From an uncultured Saprospiraceae bacterium (lineage in GTDB: Bacteria > Bacteroidota > Bacteroidia > Chitinophagales > Saprospiraceae): a stretch of 64,000 nucleotides of DNA. The stretch spans positions 124,001 through 188,000 of the forward strand of contig CALFBH010000041.1 in assembly GCA_937951615.1 (NCBI GenBank), in the 5' to 3' direction. Under the pieces are notes generated by a model. It was not told where the DNA came from. It did no database searches and saw only the letters and a list, made by a program, of their open reading frames with translations. Position 1 is the first letter of the stretch. The number at the start of each line of letters is the position of its first letter. The position numbers were made by a program, and so were the translations under genes. Below are positions 37,538 to 45,293 of this stretch, one piece after another.

Positions 37538-37570
37538 AAAATCCGTTCTATTAAAAATAGAACGGATTTT
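37538..37570 (-). terminator. Intrinsic terminator of the rpsU-xerC-hpf unit
   Basis: AAAATCCGTTCTAT-TAAAA-ATAGAACGGATTTT with a T-run on the minus strand, 31 bp after hpf. It is copied almost exactly at 35408-35443, on the other side of the lipoprotein cassette. Confidence 0.9.
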
Positions 37571-37600
37571 ATATCATACGACTTTGAAAAAGTCTGGCAT

Positions 37601-37900
37601 TTATCTACCCGTTATTTTTTCTTTTCTTTTAATTAATTGTTTTCTTAATGCCGATACTGCAGCATCTATAGATCCTTCAAAGGTTTTGCTGGTCTGCTTT
37701 GCCATCATGATGTCACCGGGTACCTGTATTTTAATTTCAGCAATTTTGTCCTGTACCTGCCCTGTCCGCTCCAGACGAAGAATCACATCTGCATCTATGA
37801 TCCTTTCATAGTAGTTTTCCAATTTGTTGACCTTCTTTTCGATAAATTGCAACAGCTTCGTGTCAGCAACAAAATGAACAGATTGCGTCTGTACTCTCAT
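37601..37900 (-). CDS. hpf: Ribosome hibernation promoting factor, short form
   Basis: A 99-aa HPF/RaiA-type protein with the beta-alpha-beta-beta-beta-alpha layout (HFVADTKLLQFIEKKVNKLENYYERI, ILRLERTGQ, AEIKIQVPGDIMMAKQTSKTFEGSIDAAVSALRKQL). It binds the 30S decoding region and inactivates ribosomes in stationary phase. It has no long C-terminal dimerisation domain, so it is the short type. Position after xerC is the conserved Bacteroidota order. Confidence 0.95.
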   Translation of the reverse strand: MRVQTQSVHFVADTKLLQFIEKKVNKLENYYERIIDADVILRLERTGQVQDKIAEIKIQVPGDIMMAKQTSKTFEGSIDAAVSALRKQLIKRKEKITGR

Positions 37901-37960
37901 ATCTAATTATTTTTTGGTAAAAAATCCCCTTCTCGACGCGACGAGTTGGGCTTTCAAAAA

Positions 37961-38851
37961 TCAAGCTTTGGGATGTGCCTGTTCATAAACACGTTTTAAT
38001 TTTTCAATGGAGTTGTGGGTATAGACCTGCGTGGACGCAAGGCTACTATGTCCCAATAGTTCTTTAACTGCGTTCAAATCCGCACCATTTTCCATGAGGT
38101 GAGTGGCAAAGGTGTGGCGGAGTACATGCGGACCTCGCTTATCCTGGGTGGTGACTTGCGAAAGATACCGCTTAACTATATTATACAGCATTTTAGGATA
38201 TAACACTTTCCCTTTATCGGTCAAAAATAGGTTTGTTGTGACAGGCTCAGAAAAAGTAGCCTCTCTCAAATCAATATATCTCTCTAAGGTTTGTTTTAAA
38301 TTGTCGGAAAACGGAATCAGTCTTTCTTTGCTGCCTTTCCCCATTACTCGAAATCTGCATTTAACCAAATCCGTATCTTGTAGGCTGAGCCCAATTAATT
38401 CTGCACGGCGCATACCTGTACTATACAACACCTCAAGTATAGTACGGTTGCGAATACCCGCATAGCTTTCTTCAAAATCTACATGATGGAATAGTAATGC
38501 CATGCTTTTTCCCGTCAGGAAAGCGGGTAATCTTTTCGGCATTTTAGGCGTTACGACCTTATTCATTGGGTTGATGGTGATCCATCCCCGTTTCATGGCA
38601 AACTTATAAAAGGTCTTTAAAGTGGAGAGTTTTCGATTGATGGAAGCGGTGCTAAGTCCTTGCTCCATGAGTTGAACCATCCAAGAACGGATGTGTCCAT
38701 GTTGGGCGTATTCAATTTCTTTAATCGTGTAGCTTGTACGAGAGAACAGGCTATACTGCTCTATGTCATTCCGGTAGGCCTGAATGGTATGGGAAGCGTA
38801 TCTCTTTTCGAGTTCGAGGTACTTAAAGAAAGATTCTACGGATTTTGACAA
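37961..38851 (-). CDS. xerC: Tyrosine recombinase XerC/XerD-type
   Basis: A 296-aa chromosome-dimer resolution recombinase. The catalytic residues are complete: Arg148 (STGMR), Lys172 (GKGSK), His242 and Arg245 (HVLRH), His268 (LGHSS), Tyr277 (QVYTH). The N-terminal core-binding domain begins SVESFFKYLELEKRYASHT. The start appears to be TTG at 38849-38851: it gives the family's usual N-terminus and no ATG lies in frame before the upstream stop (38882-38884). It sits between rpsU and hpf, the housekeeping position, so it is not an integrase of a mobile element. Confidence 0.95.
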   Translation of the reverse strand: MSKSVESFFKYLELEKRYASHTIQAYRNDIEQYSLFSRTSYTIKEIEYAQHGHIRSWMVQLMEQGLSTASINRKLSTLKTFYKFAMKRGWITINPMNKVVTPKMPKRLPAFLTGKSMALLFHHVDFEESYAGIRNRTILEVLYSTGMRRAELIGLSLQDTDLVKCRFRVMGKGSKERLIPFSDNLKQTLERYIDLREATFSEPVTTNLFLTDKGKVLYPKMLYNIVKRYLSQVTTQDKRGPHVLRHTFATHLMENGADLNAVKELLGHSSLASTQVYTHNSIEKLKRVYEQAHPKA

Positions 38852-39002
38852 ATGTATCTTTGTTTGGCAAAGCCCAGAAGTTCAAAGTATTTTGAGGCAA
38901 TCATGCAATTGCCGAACTTTATTTCTGAGACTTTGTATGCAATCTTCAATTCTTACCTTAAATGTATGAAGATGATACCTAAAAGTCAAGTCCGAGGGTG
39001 TT

Positions 39003-39024
39003 AAAAGGCAAATATTTTTTGCCT
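39003..39024 (-). terminator. Small hairpin at the end of rpsU
   Basis: On the minus strand AGGCAAA-AAATA-TTTGCCT followed by TTAA overlaps the last base of the rpsU stop codon region. The U-tract is short, so it is probably a weak terminator that allows read-through into xerC. Confidence 0.5.
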
Positions 39025-39217
39025 AGCCTTCCATTTTGCGTTGTACTTCTGCTTTGTACTTTGCTTTGAGAATCTCTGTACGACGATTGATGGATGGCTT
39101 AACGTAGTGTTTGCGGCGGCGTAATTCTTTCAAAGTGCCAGAACGCTCAAATTTTCTTTTGTACTTTTTCAATGCTCTGTCAATAGAAGCACTGTCTTTA
39201 ACGTCAATAATTAACAT
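39023..39217 (-). CDS. rpsU: 30S ribosomal protein S21
   Basis: A 64-aa basic protein (SIDRALKKYKRKFERSGTLKELRRRKHYVKPS) of typical S21 length for Bacteroidota. S21 acts in the platform region of the 30S subunit; in Bacteroidota S21 is tied to masking of the anti-Shine-Dalgarno sequence, consistent with the weak SD signals seen throughout this window. A -7 box lies at 39283-39290. Confidence 0.97.
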   Translation of the reverse strand: MLIIDVKDSASIDRALKKYKRKFERSGTLKELRRRKHYVKPSINRRTEILKAKYKAEVQRKMEG

Positions 39218-39224
39218 ATAAAAC

Positions 39225-39253
39225 TATGAATGATGAATTATAAATGATGAATG
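39225..39253. repeat. ATGAATGATGAATTATAAATG word repeat upstream of rpsU
   Basis: Third copy of the ATGATGAATGATAAATG-type word tract (others at 14430-14466 and 17033-17062). It lies in the 5' untranslated region of rpsU, between the promoter box and the start codon. Confidence 0.7.
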
Positions 39254-39282
39254 TTATTTTGACACTCATTTTTTTCGGAGTG

Positions 39283-39290
39283 CAAAGATA
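39283..39290 (-). promoter_or_regulatory. -7 promoter box for rpsU
   Basis: TATCTTTG on the minus strand matches TAnnTTTG exactly, 65 bp before the rpsU start. No perfect -33 TTG is visible. It overlaps the region just before the stop codon of the upstream 126-aa gene, so rpsU can be transcribed independently of the AbiE-type operon. Confidence 0.6.
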
Positions 39291-39308
39291 GGGTTTTGTT
39301 TTTAAAGT

Positions 39309-39689
39309 TTATAGGGTTTGTTCAAAATATCTCCAATCAATACTGGTAGATAATAAAGGATTATAATGACCTATTTCGTGAATTAAAAACATTTGTTCTT
39401 TTTGAACGTAGGATATTTTAACCAAACAAGTAAATTCAAAAATCTTATCTACCCATCCTGCAGGGTTCTCACATTGCGCTTTAAACCCAATTCTAATGGA
39501 ATAAGTATGAGCTTTTTCTGATGATAGTAATTCCTCAACATCTATCTCAAAATCTATCGTTTTTACTGCAAAAATTTTAGTAACTTTTTCTTCATTTACT
39601 TTCTCTCCATTAGAAATGTATTTTTCCTTCAGCTCATTCTTGAACTTGTCAGCAATTGTCTTTTTCAACTTTTCATTCTGTTTGCTCAT
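39309..39689 (-). CDS. Hypothetical protein downstream of the AbiE-type pair
   Basis: A 126-aa soluble protein I do not recognise. The N-terminus is a Lys/Glu-rich helix (SKQNEKLKKTIADKFKNELK), followed by beta strands (IFAVKTIDFEIDVEELL, YSIRIGFKAQCEN, FEFTCLVKISYV) and a C-terminal IHEIGHYNPLL, which carries an HEIGH sequence. HExxH is a zinc-peptidase motif, but in this case it has HEIGH close to the C-terminus and no wider metalloprotease context. It starts 37 bp after the toxin gene and is probably part of the same transcript. Confidence 0.75.
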   Translation of the reverse strand: MSKQNEKLKKTIADKFKNELKEKYISNGEKVNEEKVTKIFAVKTIDFEIDVEELLSSEKAHTYSIRIGFKAQCENPAGWVDKIFEFTCLVKISYVQKEQMFLIHEIGHYNPLLSTSIDWRYFEQTL

Positions 39690-39726
39690 TTTTCATATTT
39701 TTACGTGAAATTTTTAATTATTCCAT

Positions 39727-40518
39727 TCACATTCTACTGATTATTTCATCCTTTAACCATTCAAAAGCTTCTTGTTGATTATACTTTATTTCTGGTCTTA
39801 ATAAAGCTTCCATATCTCCTGTAAAATTGGGATTGTTAGCTTTTTCTTCTATGTTCAATAAAAACTCCTTTGAGCTTGGCGGCTTTTTTCCTGTAGCAAA
39901 CTCAATGTATTGCCTAAAGCAGGTTAAGATATCGTCAATATTCAATTCTGTATTAAGCCTAGCATAATTTAAGTCGAATAAATCTCGCCCTTTACTTCTC
40001 TGATAAAGTGCTCTTAATTTAGTTCCTAAAAGTTCATTAATACTATAGGTTCTAATTTTTGCATTACCTGAAAACCATCCACTTTCTACTTTATATGGAA
40101 AATCCACCCAATCCAAGACATTAAAATGTTCCCGACAATTGATTTCTAGCTTTAGCCTCATTCGTATTCCCTCATATTCAGAAATAAATCGATAAAGTGC
40201 TTTAATTCCATGTCCTCTGTTTTTAGTTTTTCTACTTTCTTCAAAAAAGGTAATTACTTCACCTATTCGCTTCATAATCGGCTTTATTGGTCCAGGTTTT
40301 ATTTGAACCAAGTCAATATCTTCTGAATATCTAGGTGCAGGATTTAAATATAGTTTATGCAAAGCCGTTCCTCCTCTAAAAGCGAGATTATCTCTAAGGA
40401 AATCATCTGAAAATAAGGCAACTAAAGTTCTACTTATAATAAGATCTTGTTCTATCTGAGCAAATTCTTTCCAAGGTGCATGTTTCTGCCATTTTGTTAT
40501 ATATGGTTTGGGAATCAT
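39727..40518 (-). CDS. AbiEii/AbiGii-type nucleotidyltransferase toxin
   Basis: A 263-aa protein. It has the nucleotidyltransferase core FRGGTALHKLYL (Gly49-Gly50) followed by RYSEDIDLV (Asp67 and Asp69), and a downstream INELLGTKLRALYQRSKGRDLFDL segment typical of AbiEii. Family toxins transfer nucleotides to tRNA or other targets and stop growth during phage infection. The ATG overlaps the stop of the antitoxin gene (40515-40518, ATGA), giving strict antitoxin-first coupling. Active-site residues look intact. Confidence 0.9.
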   Translation of the reverse strand: MIPKPYITKWQKHAPWKEFAQIEQDLIISRTLVALFSDDFLRDNLAFRGGTALHKLYLNPAPRYSEDIDLVQIKPGPIKPIMKRIGEVITFFEESRKTKNRGHGIKALYRFISEYEGIRMRLKLEINCREHFNVLDWVDFPYKVESGWFSGNAKIRTYSINELLGTKLRALYQRSKGRDLFDLNYARLNTELNIDDILTCFRQYIEFATGKKPPSSKEFLLNIEEKANNPNFTGDMEALLRPEIKYNQQEAFEWLKDEIISRM

Positions 40519-41375
40519 AAGTCATGTTCTAATTTTATATTAATATCTACTTTCCATTTATTACCAGCCGCACCAGGTTTCTGACTCGTCTTCGGACTAA
40601 GTAATACTGGGTAATATTTTATTGAAATTAGGTATTCATACAATATTTCAGCTAAACTATTAGTGTCAGTCAATTCATCAAGCAAAAAACCTAACCGTTG
40701 TAAAGTGCTTTTGTAAGGATACCAACTTAATAAATCAATTAAATCTCCTTCCTCTAATTCTTCCGACAACTCCTCTATAGTAGCCAACATTCTGTTTATA
40801 CCTCCTATTTTCGTCTGATGTCGGATAAGATCAACTAATGTCAATGCTGGACTTGATAAATAATATATCCCTGCGTCAGATTTCTTAGGTTGAATATTCT
40901 TACTCGGCCAACAAGTCGAAGTAAAAAAACGAATATCAAAATTTTGTTTTTTTATATTACCAAACTTTGTTTTGTTTACGAGCATATAATCTCCTTGAAT
41001 CTGCTGATGACTTGCACCATGTATTTTAGCAGCAGTATATAATCCAAGATAATATTTTCTATTTAAATACTTAAATAACTTTTCACAATACAGTTGGATG
41101 GGGAGTTTTTCAGACCTAGCATATCGAGGTGTGAGGATAAGGTAAAAACCCTTTCTTAGATTAACTATTTCTTTCTTCTCGACAAGACGAGACAGTTCAC
41201 TCTTTACAGAAGCCTCGCTTTTATCTGTTGTCTCAATAATTTCTTTTAATGAAAAAGAGTACTCTTCATCTGCCAAAAGTTCTTGTATATATTTATAAAT
41301 TCTCAACTTTAGTATTTTTTTTAGCAAACTACTGTTTTTCGGCAATATTTTCAAATTATTACTATAATAAATCAA
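40515..41375 (-). CDS. AbiEi-type antitoxin/transcriptional repressor
   Basis: A 286-aa protein. An N-terminal winged-helix region (about 25-80: LKEIIETTDKSEASVKSELSRLVEKKEIVNLRKGFYLIL in parts) is followed by the AbiEi core (YYLGLYTAAKIHGASHQ, IYYLSSPALTLVDLI). Known AbiEi proteins repress their own promoter through the winged helix and neutralise the toxin through the C-terminal part. The ATG lies at 41373-41375. It sits after ftsZ in the same direction with a 180-bp gap, and probably has its own autoregulated promoter there. Confidence 0.85.
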   Translation of the reverse strand: MIYYSNNLKILPKNSSLLKKILKLRIYKYIQELLADEEYSFSLKEIIETTDKSEASVKSELSRLVEKKEIVNLRKGFYLILTPRYARSEKLPIQLYCEKLFKYLNRKYYLGLYTAAKIHGASHQQIQGDYMLVNKTKFGNIKKQNFDIRFFTSTCWPSKNIQPKKSDAGIYYLSSPALTLVDLIRHQTKIGGINRMLATIEELSEELEEGDLIDLLSWYPYKSTLQRLGFLLDELTDTNSLAEILYEYLISIKYYPVLLSPKTSQKPGAAGNKWKVDINIKLEHDL

Positions 41376-41475
41376 AAATTCCTAATAATTTCACAAATCA
41401 AAAAGGCTCTCCCACTTGCGCAGGAAAGCCATCATCAATCTCAGCAATCTCACAAATTGCCGGTAAATTCTTTTT

Positions 41476-41552
41476 GTGTTGAGGTGTTGGTGTGTTGTCG
41501 TGTTGATGTCTAAAATGACGACAACACATTAACACGACAACACATCAACACG
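41476..41552. repeat. AACAC-word inverted element after ftsZ
   Basis: The left arm is GTGTTGAGGTGTTGGTGTG and similar, the right arm GACAACACATTAACACGACA and similar, with centre TAAAAT. The stem GTGTTGTCGTGTTGATGTC / GACGACAACACATTAACAC pairs well. It begins 3 bp after the ftsZ stop codon and probably terminates the dcw transcript. Confidence 0.8.
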
Positions 41553-41555
41553 TAT

Positions 41556-42977
41556 TCAATCCACGTTATCGTGCAAAAACGAATTATTTTCTTTCAGTTC
41601 TGGTTCTTCATCATCCGTTATTGTCCATTTTGAAATATGGGTTTCGGATGAATGTGGTACGTCTTCCAGTCTGACTTTACGGCGTAAGTAAGCTGGCTCA
41701 TTTTCCAAATCCACTAAGGTATTTGGGTTATTGAGTTTGACTGGATTTGGATTTGCTGGGCTTTTGTTTTCGTACCTGTTTTGTGGTACGGATGCTGCTG
41801 CAACTTCGCCTTTTTCTTTGATAAATGGCTCATCAAAATGCTCGTTAAGAGAGGTGATGTGTCTTGCAGATGGACGAATGTTGTCAAATTCGTAAACAAT
41901 CGCATTTTGAGCGTCTTTTTCCGACATGGCACTTCCTCCGTTTCCATTCGACATGCTGGGATTGTCATTTAGCGAAACTTTCACTTTGCGGCGACTGCTT
42001 TCTTCTTTGATACGTTTGCGTCCCTGCTCGAATCCCGTTGCGATAAGCGTCACACAAATTTTATCCCCCAATGCTTCGTCGTAGCAATTTCCCCAAATTA
42101 AATCCGTTCCATTACCTGCTTCTTCCTGAACATATTCGGTAATTTCAAAAATCTCGTCCATAGTCACCTCTTTATTACCTGAAGTAATGTTGAGTAGAAT
42201 ATGTTCTGCACCACGAATTTCATTGTCTTCCAATAAAGGCGAACGCAAGGCTTCCTCTACTGCGCGACGCGCACGGTTCTCTCCTTCCACTGAAGCTGTA
42301 CCCATAATGGCTACGCCGCTACCGCGCATGACGGTATTGACATCTTCAAAATCCACATTGATATAACCAGGCACTGTAATAATTTCCGCAATACCTTTTG
42401 CAGCAGTTGTCAGAATATCATCTGCTCTGGAAAAAGCATCAGACAAAGCGAGGTTGCCATGTATTTCACGCAGTTTATCATTAGAAATCACAATAATGGT
42501 ATCCACGTTTTTCTTCAGTTCTTCCAAACCTTCGTGTGCTTGGCTGTTTCTTCTGCGACCTTCAAAAGCGAAAGGCAGTGTGACAATAGCGACCGTCAGG
42601 ATGTCCATTTCCTGTGCAGCTTTGGCAACAACTGGTGCAGCTCCTGTTCCTGTTCCACCGCCCATTCCAGCAGTGATAAAGAGCATTTTGGTATCGGTAG
42701 CCAAGAACTGACGAATTTCTTCGACGGATTCGATGCAGGCTTCTTTACCAATATTGGGGCGTGACCCCGCACCTCGTCCTTCTGTCAGACTTGGTCCTAA
42801 TTGTATTTTAGTATTTACAGGGGTTGTTTCCATAGCTTGCGAGTCTGTATTGCATATTGCAAAATTGACACCTATGATTCCCTGTTTGAACATGTGTGTT
42901 ACGGCATTGCTACCTCCACCACCTACACCTATCACTTTTATGATAGAAGGGTTCTCTTCTGGAATATTGAATTGCAT
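41556..42977 (-). CDS. ftsZ: Cell division protein FtsZ
   Basis: A 473-aa tubulin-like GTPase forming the division ring. It has the N-terminal VIGVGGGGSNAV, the GTP-binding tubulin signature GGGTGTG (106-112), and the synergy-loop NVDFEDV. A long variable linker of about 130 residues ends in a conserved C-terminal segment (PAYLRRKVRLEDVP) plus an acidic tail. Last gene of the dcw cluster, 36 bp after ftsA. Confidence 0.98.
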   Translation of the reverse strand: MQFNIPEENPSIIKVIGVGGGGSNAVTHMFKQGIIGVNFAICNTDSQAMETTPVNTKIQLGPSLTEGRGAGSRPNIGKEACIESVEEIRQFLATDTKMLFITAGMGGGTGTGAAPVVAKAAQEMDILTVAIVTLPFAFEGRRRNSQAHEGLEELKKNVDTIIVISNDKLREIHGNLALSDAFSRADDILTTAAKGIAEIITVPGYINVDFEDVNTVMRGSGVAIMGTASVEGENRARRAVEEALRSPLLEDNEIRGAEHILLNITSGNKEVTMDEIFEITEYVQEEAGNGTDLIWGNCYDEALGDKICVTLIATGFEQGRKRIKEESSRRKVKVSLNDNPSMSNGNGGSAMSEKDAQNAIVYEFDNIRPSARHITSLNEHFDEPFIKEKGEVAAASVPQNRYENKSPANPNPVKLNNPNTLVDLENEPAYLRRKVRLEDVPHSSETHISKWTITDDEEPELKENNSFLHDNVD

Positions 42978-43013
42978 AACTTAAAATTTTGTGAGCGAAA
43001 GATTGATATTTTT

Positions 43014-44333
43014 TTATTCAAAATCTGCATCGGGGTCTTCTTCAAACCATTCTTTGGTTTTTCTGAAAAGACTCTCAAACCATTTTTCTGAGTCGCTGAT
43101 TTCTCCCTCTTCCATGGCAACTGGTTCTGGAATATCGTTTTTCTCAATGGCTGCTTCTGTCAGCGGTACATTTTCATCGCTTTCATAGCCTTTGAGTAAT
43201 AGACCAATTGCTGTGGAGTAGATTGGGCTGCTGACTTCTTTGGTATATCCATGTGCCAGTTGCTCAATCGGAATACCAATACGTGTGGACAGCCCTGTGT
43301 GCAATTCGACCAACTTGTCGATATAACGCAAGAGTGAGCCACCACCCGTCAGTACGACTCCGCCGATGAGTTTGTTTTCGTATCCTGAACGGCGAATTTC
43401 CCAATATACATGGTCGAAAATTTCCTCTACACGCGCCTGTATGATGAGGGCGAGGTTTTTCTCGGAAATTTCTTTAGGCTCACGCCCTTTTAATCCAGGA
43501 ATGGTAATCATTCTATTTTCATAGACTTCATCTGCGAGTGCTGCGCCAAATTTTACTTTGAGTGCTTCCGCTTGATGTTGCATGACTTTGCAGCCGTCTT
43601 TGATGTCTCTGGTAATCACGTTTCCACCAAAAGGTACGACGCAGGTATGGCGAATAATGCCTTCGTGGAAGATTGCCAGATCGGTTGTACCGCCACCTAT
43701 ATCTACCAGTGCTACGCCTGCTTCTTTTTCTTCTTCACTCAATACAGCAGCAGAAGATGCGATAGGCTCAAGTGTGAGGCTTGATACCGCAAGTCCGGTT
43801 TTTTCTACGCACTTAAAGATGTTCTTAGATGCAGCAATTTGTCCAGTGATAATATGGAAATTAGCTTCCAAACGGATCCCTGACATACCAATCGGATCAA
43901 TAATGCCCTGCTCATTATCAACGATATATTCCTGCGGAATGACATGGACAATTTTATCGCCTGGCGGCAATACCAATTTGTGCATATCCTTGATGAGCCG
44001 GTCAATGTCTTTCTGGCTGATTTCTTCGTGTACGTTGTCGCGCACGAGGATACCTCGATGTTGCAGGCTTTTGATGTGCTGGCCTGCAATACCGACATTG
44101 ACCACTTTTATCTTGGTCCCAGAACGACGTTCTGCTTCTGCGATGGCGCCCATTATTGCCTTGACGGTTTTTTCAATATTGGAAACTACCCCGCGCAATA
44201 CACCGACGGATTCGACTTTGCCGACCCCGAGTATTTCGAATTTTCCATGTTCTGTTTTCCGTCCGGCAATTGCACACACTTTGGTTGTGCCGATGTCGAG
44301 GGCTACTACAACGTTAGCATGTTCTGTATTCAT
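43014..44333 (-). CDS. ftsA: Cell division protein FtsA
   Basis: A 439-aa actin-like protein that anchors FtsZ to the membrane. Phosphate-1 motif VVALDIGTTKVCAIAG, connecting motif GVALVDIGGGTTDLAIF, adenosine motif GGVVLTGGGSLL. The C-terminal amphipathic membrane helix is KWFESLFRKTKEWFEE. It begins 18 bp after ftsQ; start ATG 44331-44333. Confidence 0.97.
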   Translation of the reverse strand: MNTEHANVVVALDIGTTKVCAIAGRKTEHGKFEILGVGKVESVGVLRGVVSNIEKTVKAIMGAIAEAERRSGTKIKVVNVGIAGQHIKSLQHRGILVRDNVHEEISQKDIDRLIKDMHKLVLPPGDKIVHVIPQEYIVDNEQGIIDPIGMSGIRLEANFHIITGQIAASKNIFKCVEKTGLAVSSLTLEPIASSAAVLSEEEKEAGVALVDIGGGTTDLAIFHEGIIRHTCVVPFGGNVITRDIKDGCKVMQHQAEALKVKFGAALADEVYENRMITIPGLKGREPKEISEKNLALIIQARVEEIFDHVYWEIRRSGYENKLIGGVVLTGGGSLLRYIDKLVELHTGLSTRIGIPIEQLAHGYTKEVSSPIYSTAIGLLLKGYESDENVPLTEAAIEKNDIPEPVAMEEGEISDSEKWFESLFRKTKEWFEEDPDADFE

Positions 44334-44351
44334 ATTCTTTGCTTTTTTGAT

Positions 44352-45119
44352 TTAGCGTTTTGTACAGACAACTTGTCCTCTGAACTTAAGATTGATGATT
44401 GAATATTTCTTCCAGTCTTCGTAGGGTAAACCTTCTTTATAAAAGATTTTAAGGTATTTCATTTTTTCCTGTAATCGATCCATTTTCCCAATGACAACCC
44501 GATAGCTTCCGACTTTGGGTATAATGGAAAATTCTTCTTCTCCGTCTATATAAATTTGCTCAATCAAGGCGGTCAGTAATTTGTCGGAATTGATGGCTCT
44601 GACCAACTTTAATAAGTCTTGCAAAATATGCTCGTCCAGCTCGCGGTAGTTTTGGTGGTAGGATGTAATTCTACCTGTTGCTACCAATACCCTTGCTGTA
44701 TAATTGGCTGACATGGGCATGTATTCGCCTTCTTCATCTAAGTAATAATTGTTTCCTGCATTATCAATGACGTGAACCAGCGGCTTGCGCTGATGTATGG
44801 TGACATTGACATCGTTCTGCGCATCTACAAATACATTTGCGTCTTTGATAAATGGGTCTTTTTCTAGTACATCTTCGACTTCTTTGGCATCCAGATGTCC
44901 GATGGGGACGCCATTGAGTACGTGTCCGAAACGGCGTTTTATGGTGCTTTTGACGTCTTGTTCTTTTACAAAACGCATGTTCAAGCTATCCAGAACAGTG
45001 ACTTTTAAACCGAGCGAGTCGCTGCTTCTTTTGCGTTCGACGGCAGACAATACCAAGCCGAGGAAGAGGAAGATTCCTGCTATCCAAAGGATTTTTAATA
45101 TGGTGTTGCCGTTTGTCAT
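44352..45119 (-). CDS. ftsQ: Cell division protein FtsQ/DivIB
   Basis: About 255 aa. I place the start at the ATG 45117-45119 (MTNGNTILKILWIAGIFLF), giving a short cytoplasmic tail, one membrane helix and a periplasmic POTRA-like part (VTVLDSLNMRFVKEQDVKSTIKRRF). The frame stays open 129 bp further upstream only because it reads through an 8-bp tandem repeat coding for DNTTTRQH units; that extension is unlikely to be made. FtsQ bridges the early and late divisome. Located between murC and ftsA as usual. Confidence 0.93.
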   Translation of the reverse strand: MTNGNTILKILWIAGIFLFLGLVLSAVERKRSSDSLGLKVTVLDSLNMRFVKEQDVKSTIKRRFGHVLNGVPIGHLDAKEVEDVLEKDPFIKDANVFVDAQNDVNVTIHQRKPLVHVIDNAGNNYYLDEEGEYMPMSANYTARVLVATGRITSYHQNYRELDEHILQDLLKLVRAINSDKLLTALIEQIYIDGEEEFSIIPKVGSYRVVIGKMDRLQEKMKYLKIFYKEGLPYEDWKKYSIINLKFRGQVVCTKR

Positions 45120-45128
45120 TTCTTTATT

Positions 45129-45293
45129 GTGTTGTCGTGTTGTCGTGTTGTCGTGTTGTCGTGTTGTCGTGTTGTCGTGTTGTCGTGTTGTCGTGTTGTC
45201 GTGTTGTCGTGTTGTCGTGTTGTCGTGTTGTCGTGTTTTGCGGAGCAAAACAACTTACATCAACACATTAACACCACAACACATCAACACATT
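45129..45293. repeat. Core-type element with 13 tandem copies of GTGTTGTC between murC and ftsQ
   Basis: The left arm 45129-45232 is 13 perfect head-to-tail copies of the octamer GTGTTGTC. The core 45235-45251 is GTTTTGC-GGA-GCAAAAC. The right arm (45256-45293) has AACACATTAACACCACAACA-type words, the imperfect complement. As 8 is not a multiple of 3 and the unit has no stops, the tract is open in every frame. Confidence 0.95.

Noticed and set aside
37961-38851. Integrase of a mobile element
   Set aside because: It lies between rpsU and hpf in the conserved Bacteroidota order, has the length of XerC/XerD, and no attachment site or excisionase is seen.
39309-39689. Calling the 126-aa protein a zinc metalloprotease from its HEIGH
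   Set aside because: A single HExxH-like string near the C-terminus, without a third ligand or family context, is not enough.
45129-45232. CRISPR-like array
   Set aside because: The units are 8 bp, contiguous and without spacers, and no cas genes are present.
45120-45248. N-terminal extension of FtsQ (DNTTTRQH repeats)
   Set aside because: The peptide comes from the tandem octamer. The ATG at 45117-45119 gives a normal FtsQ N-terminus directly before the membrane helix.
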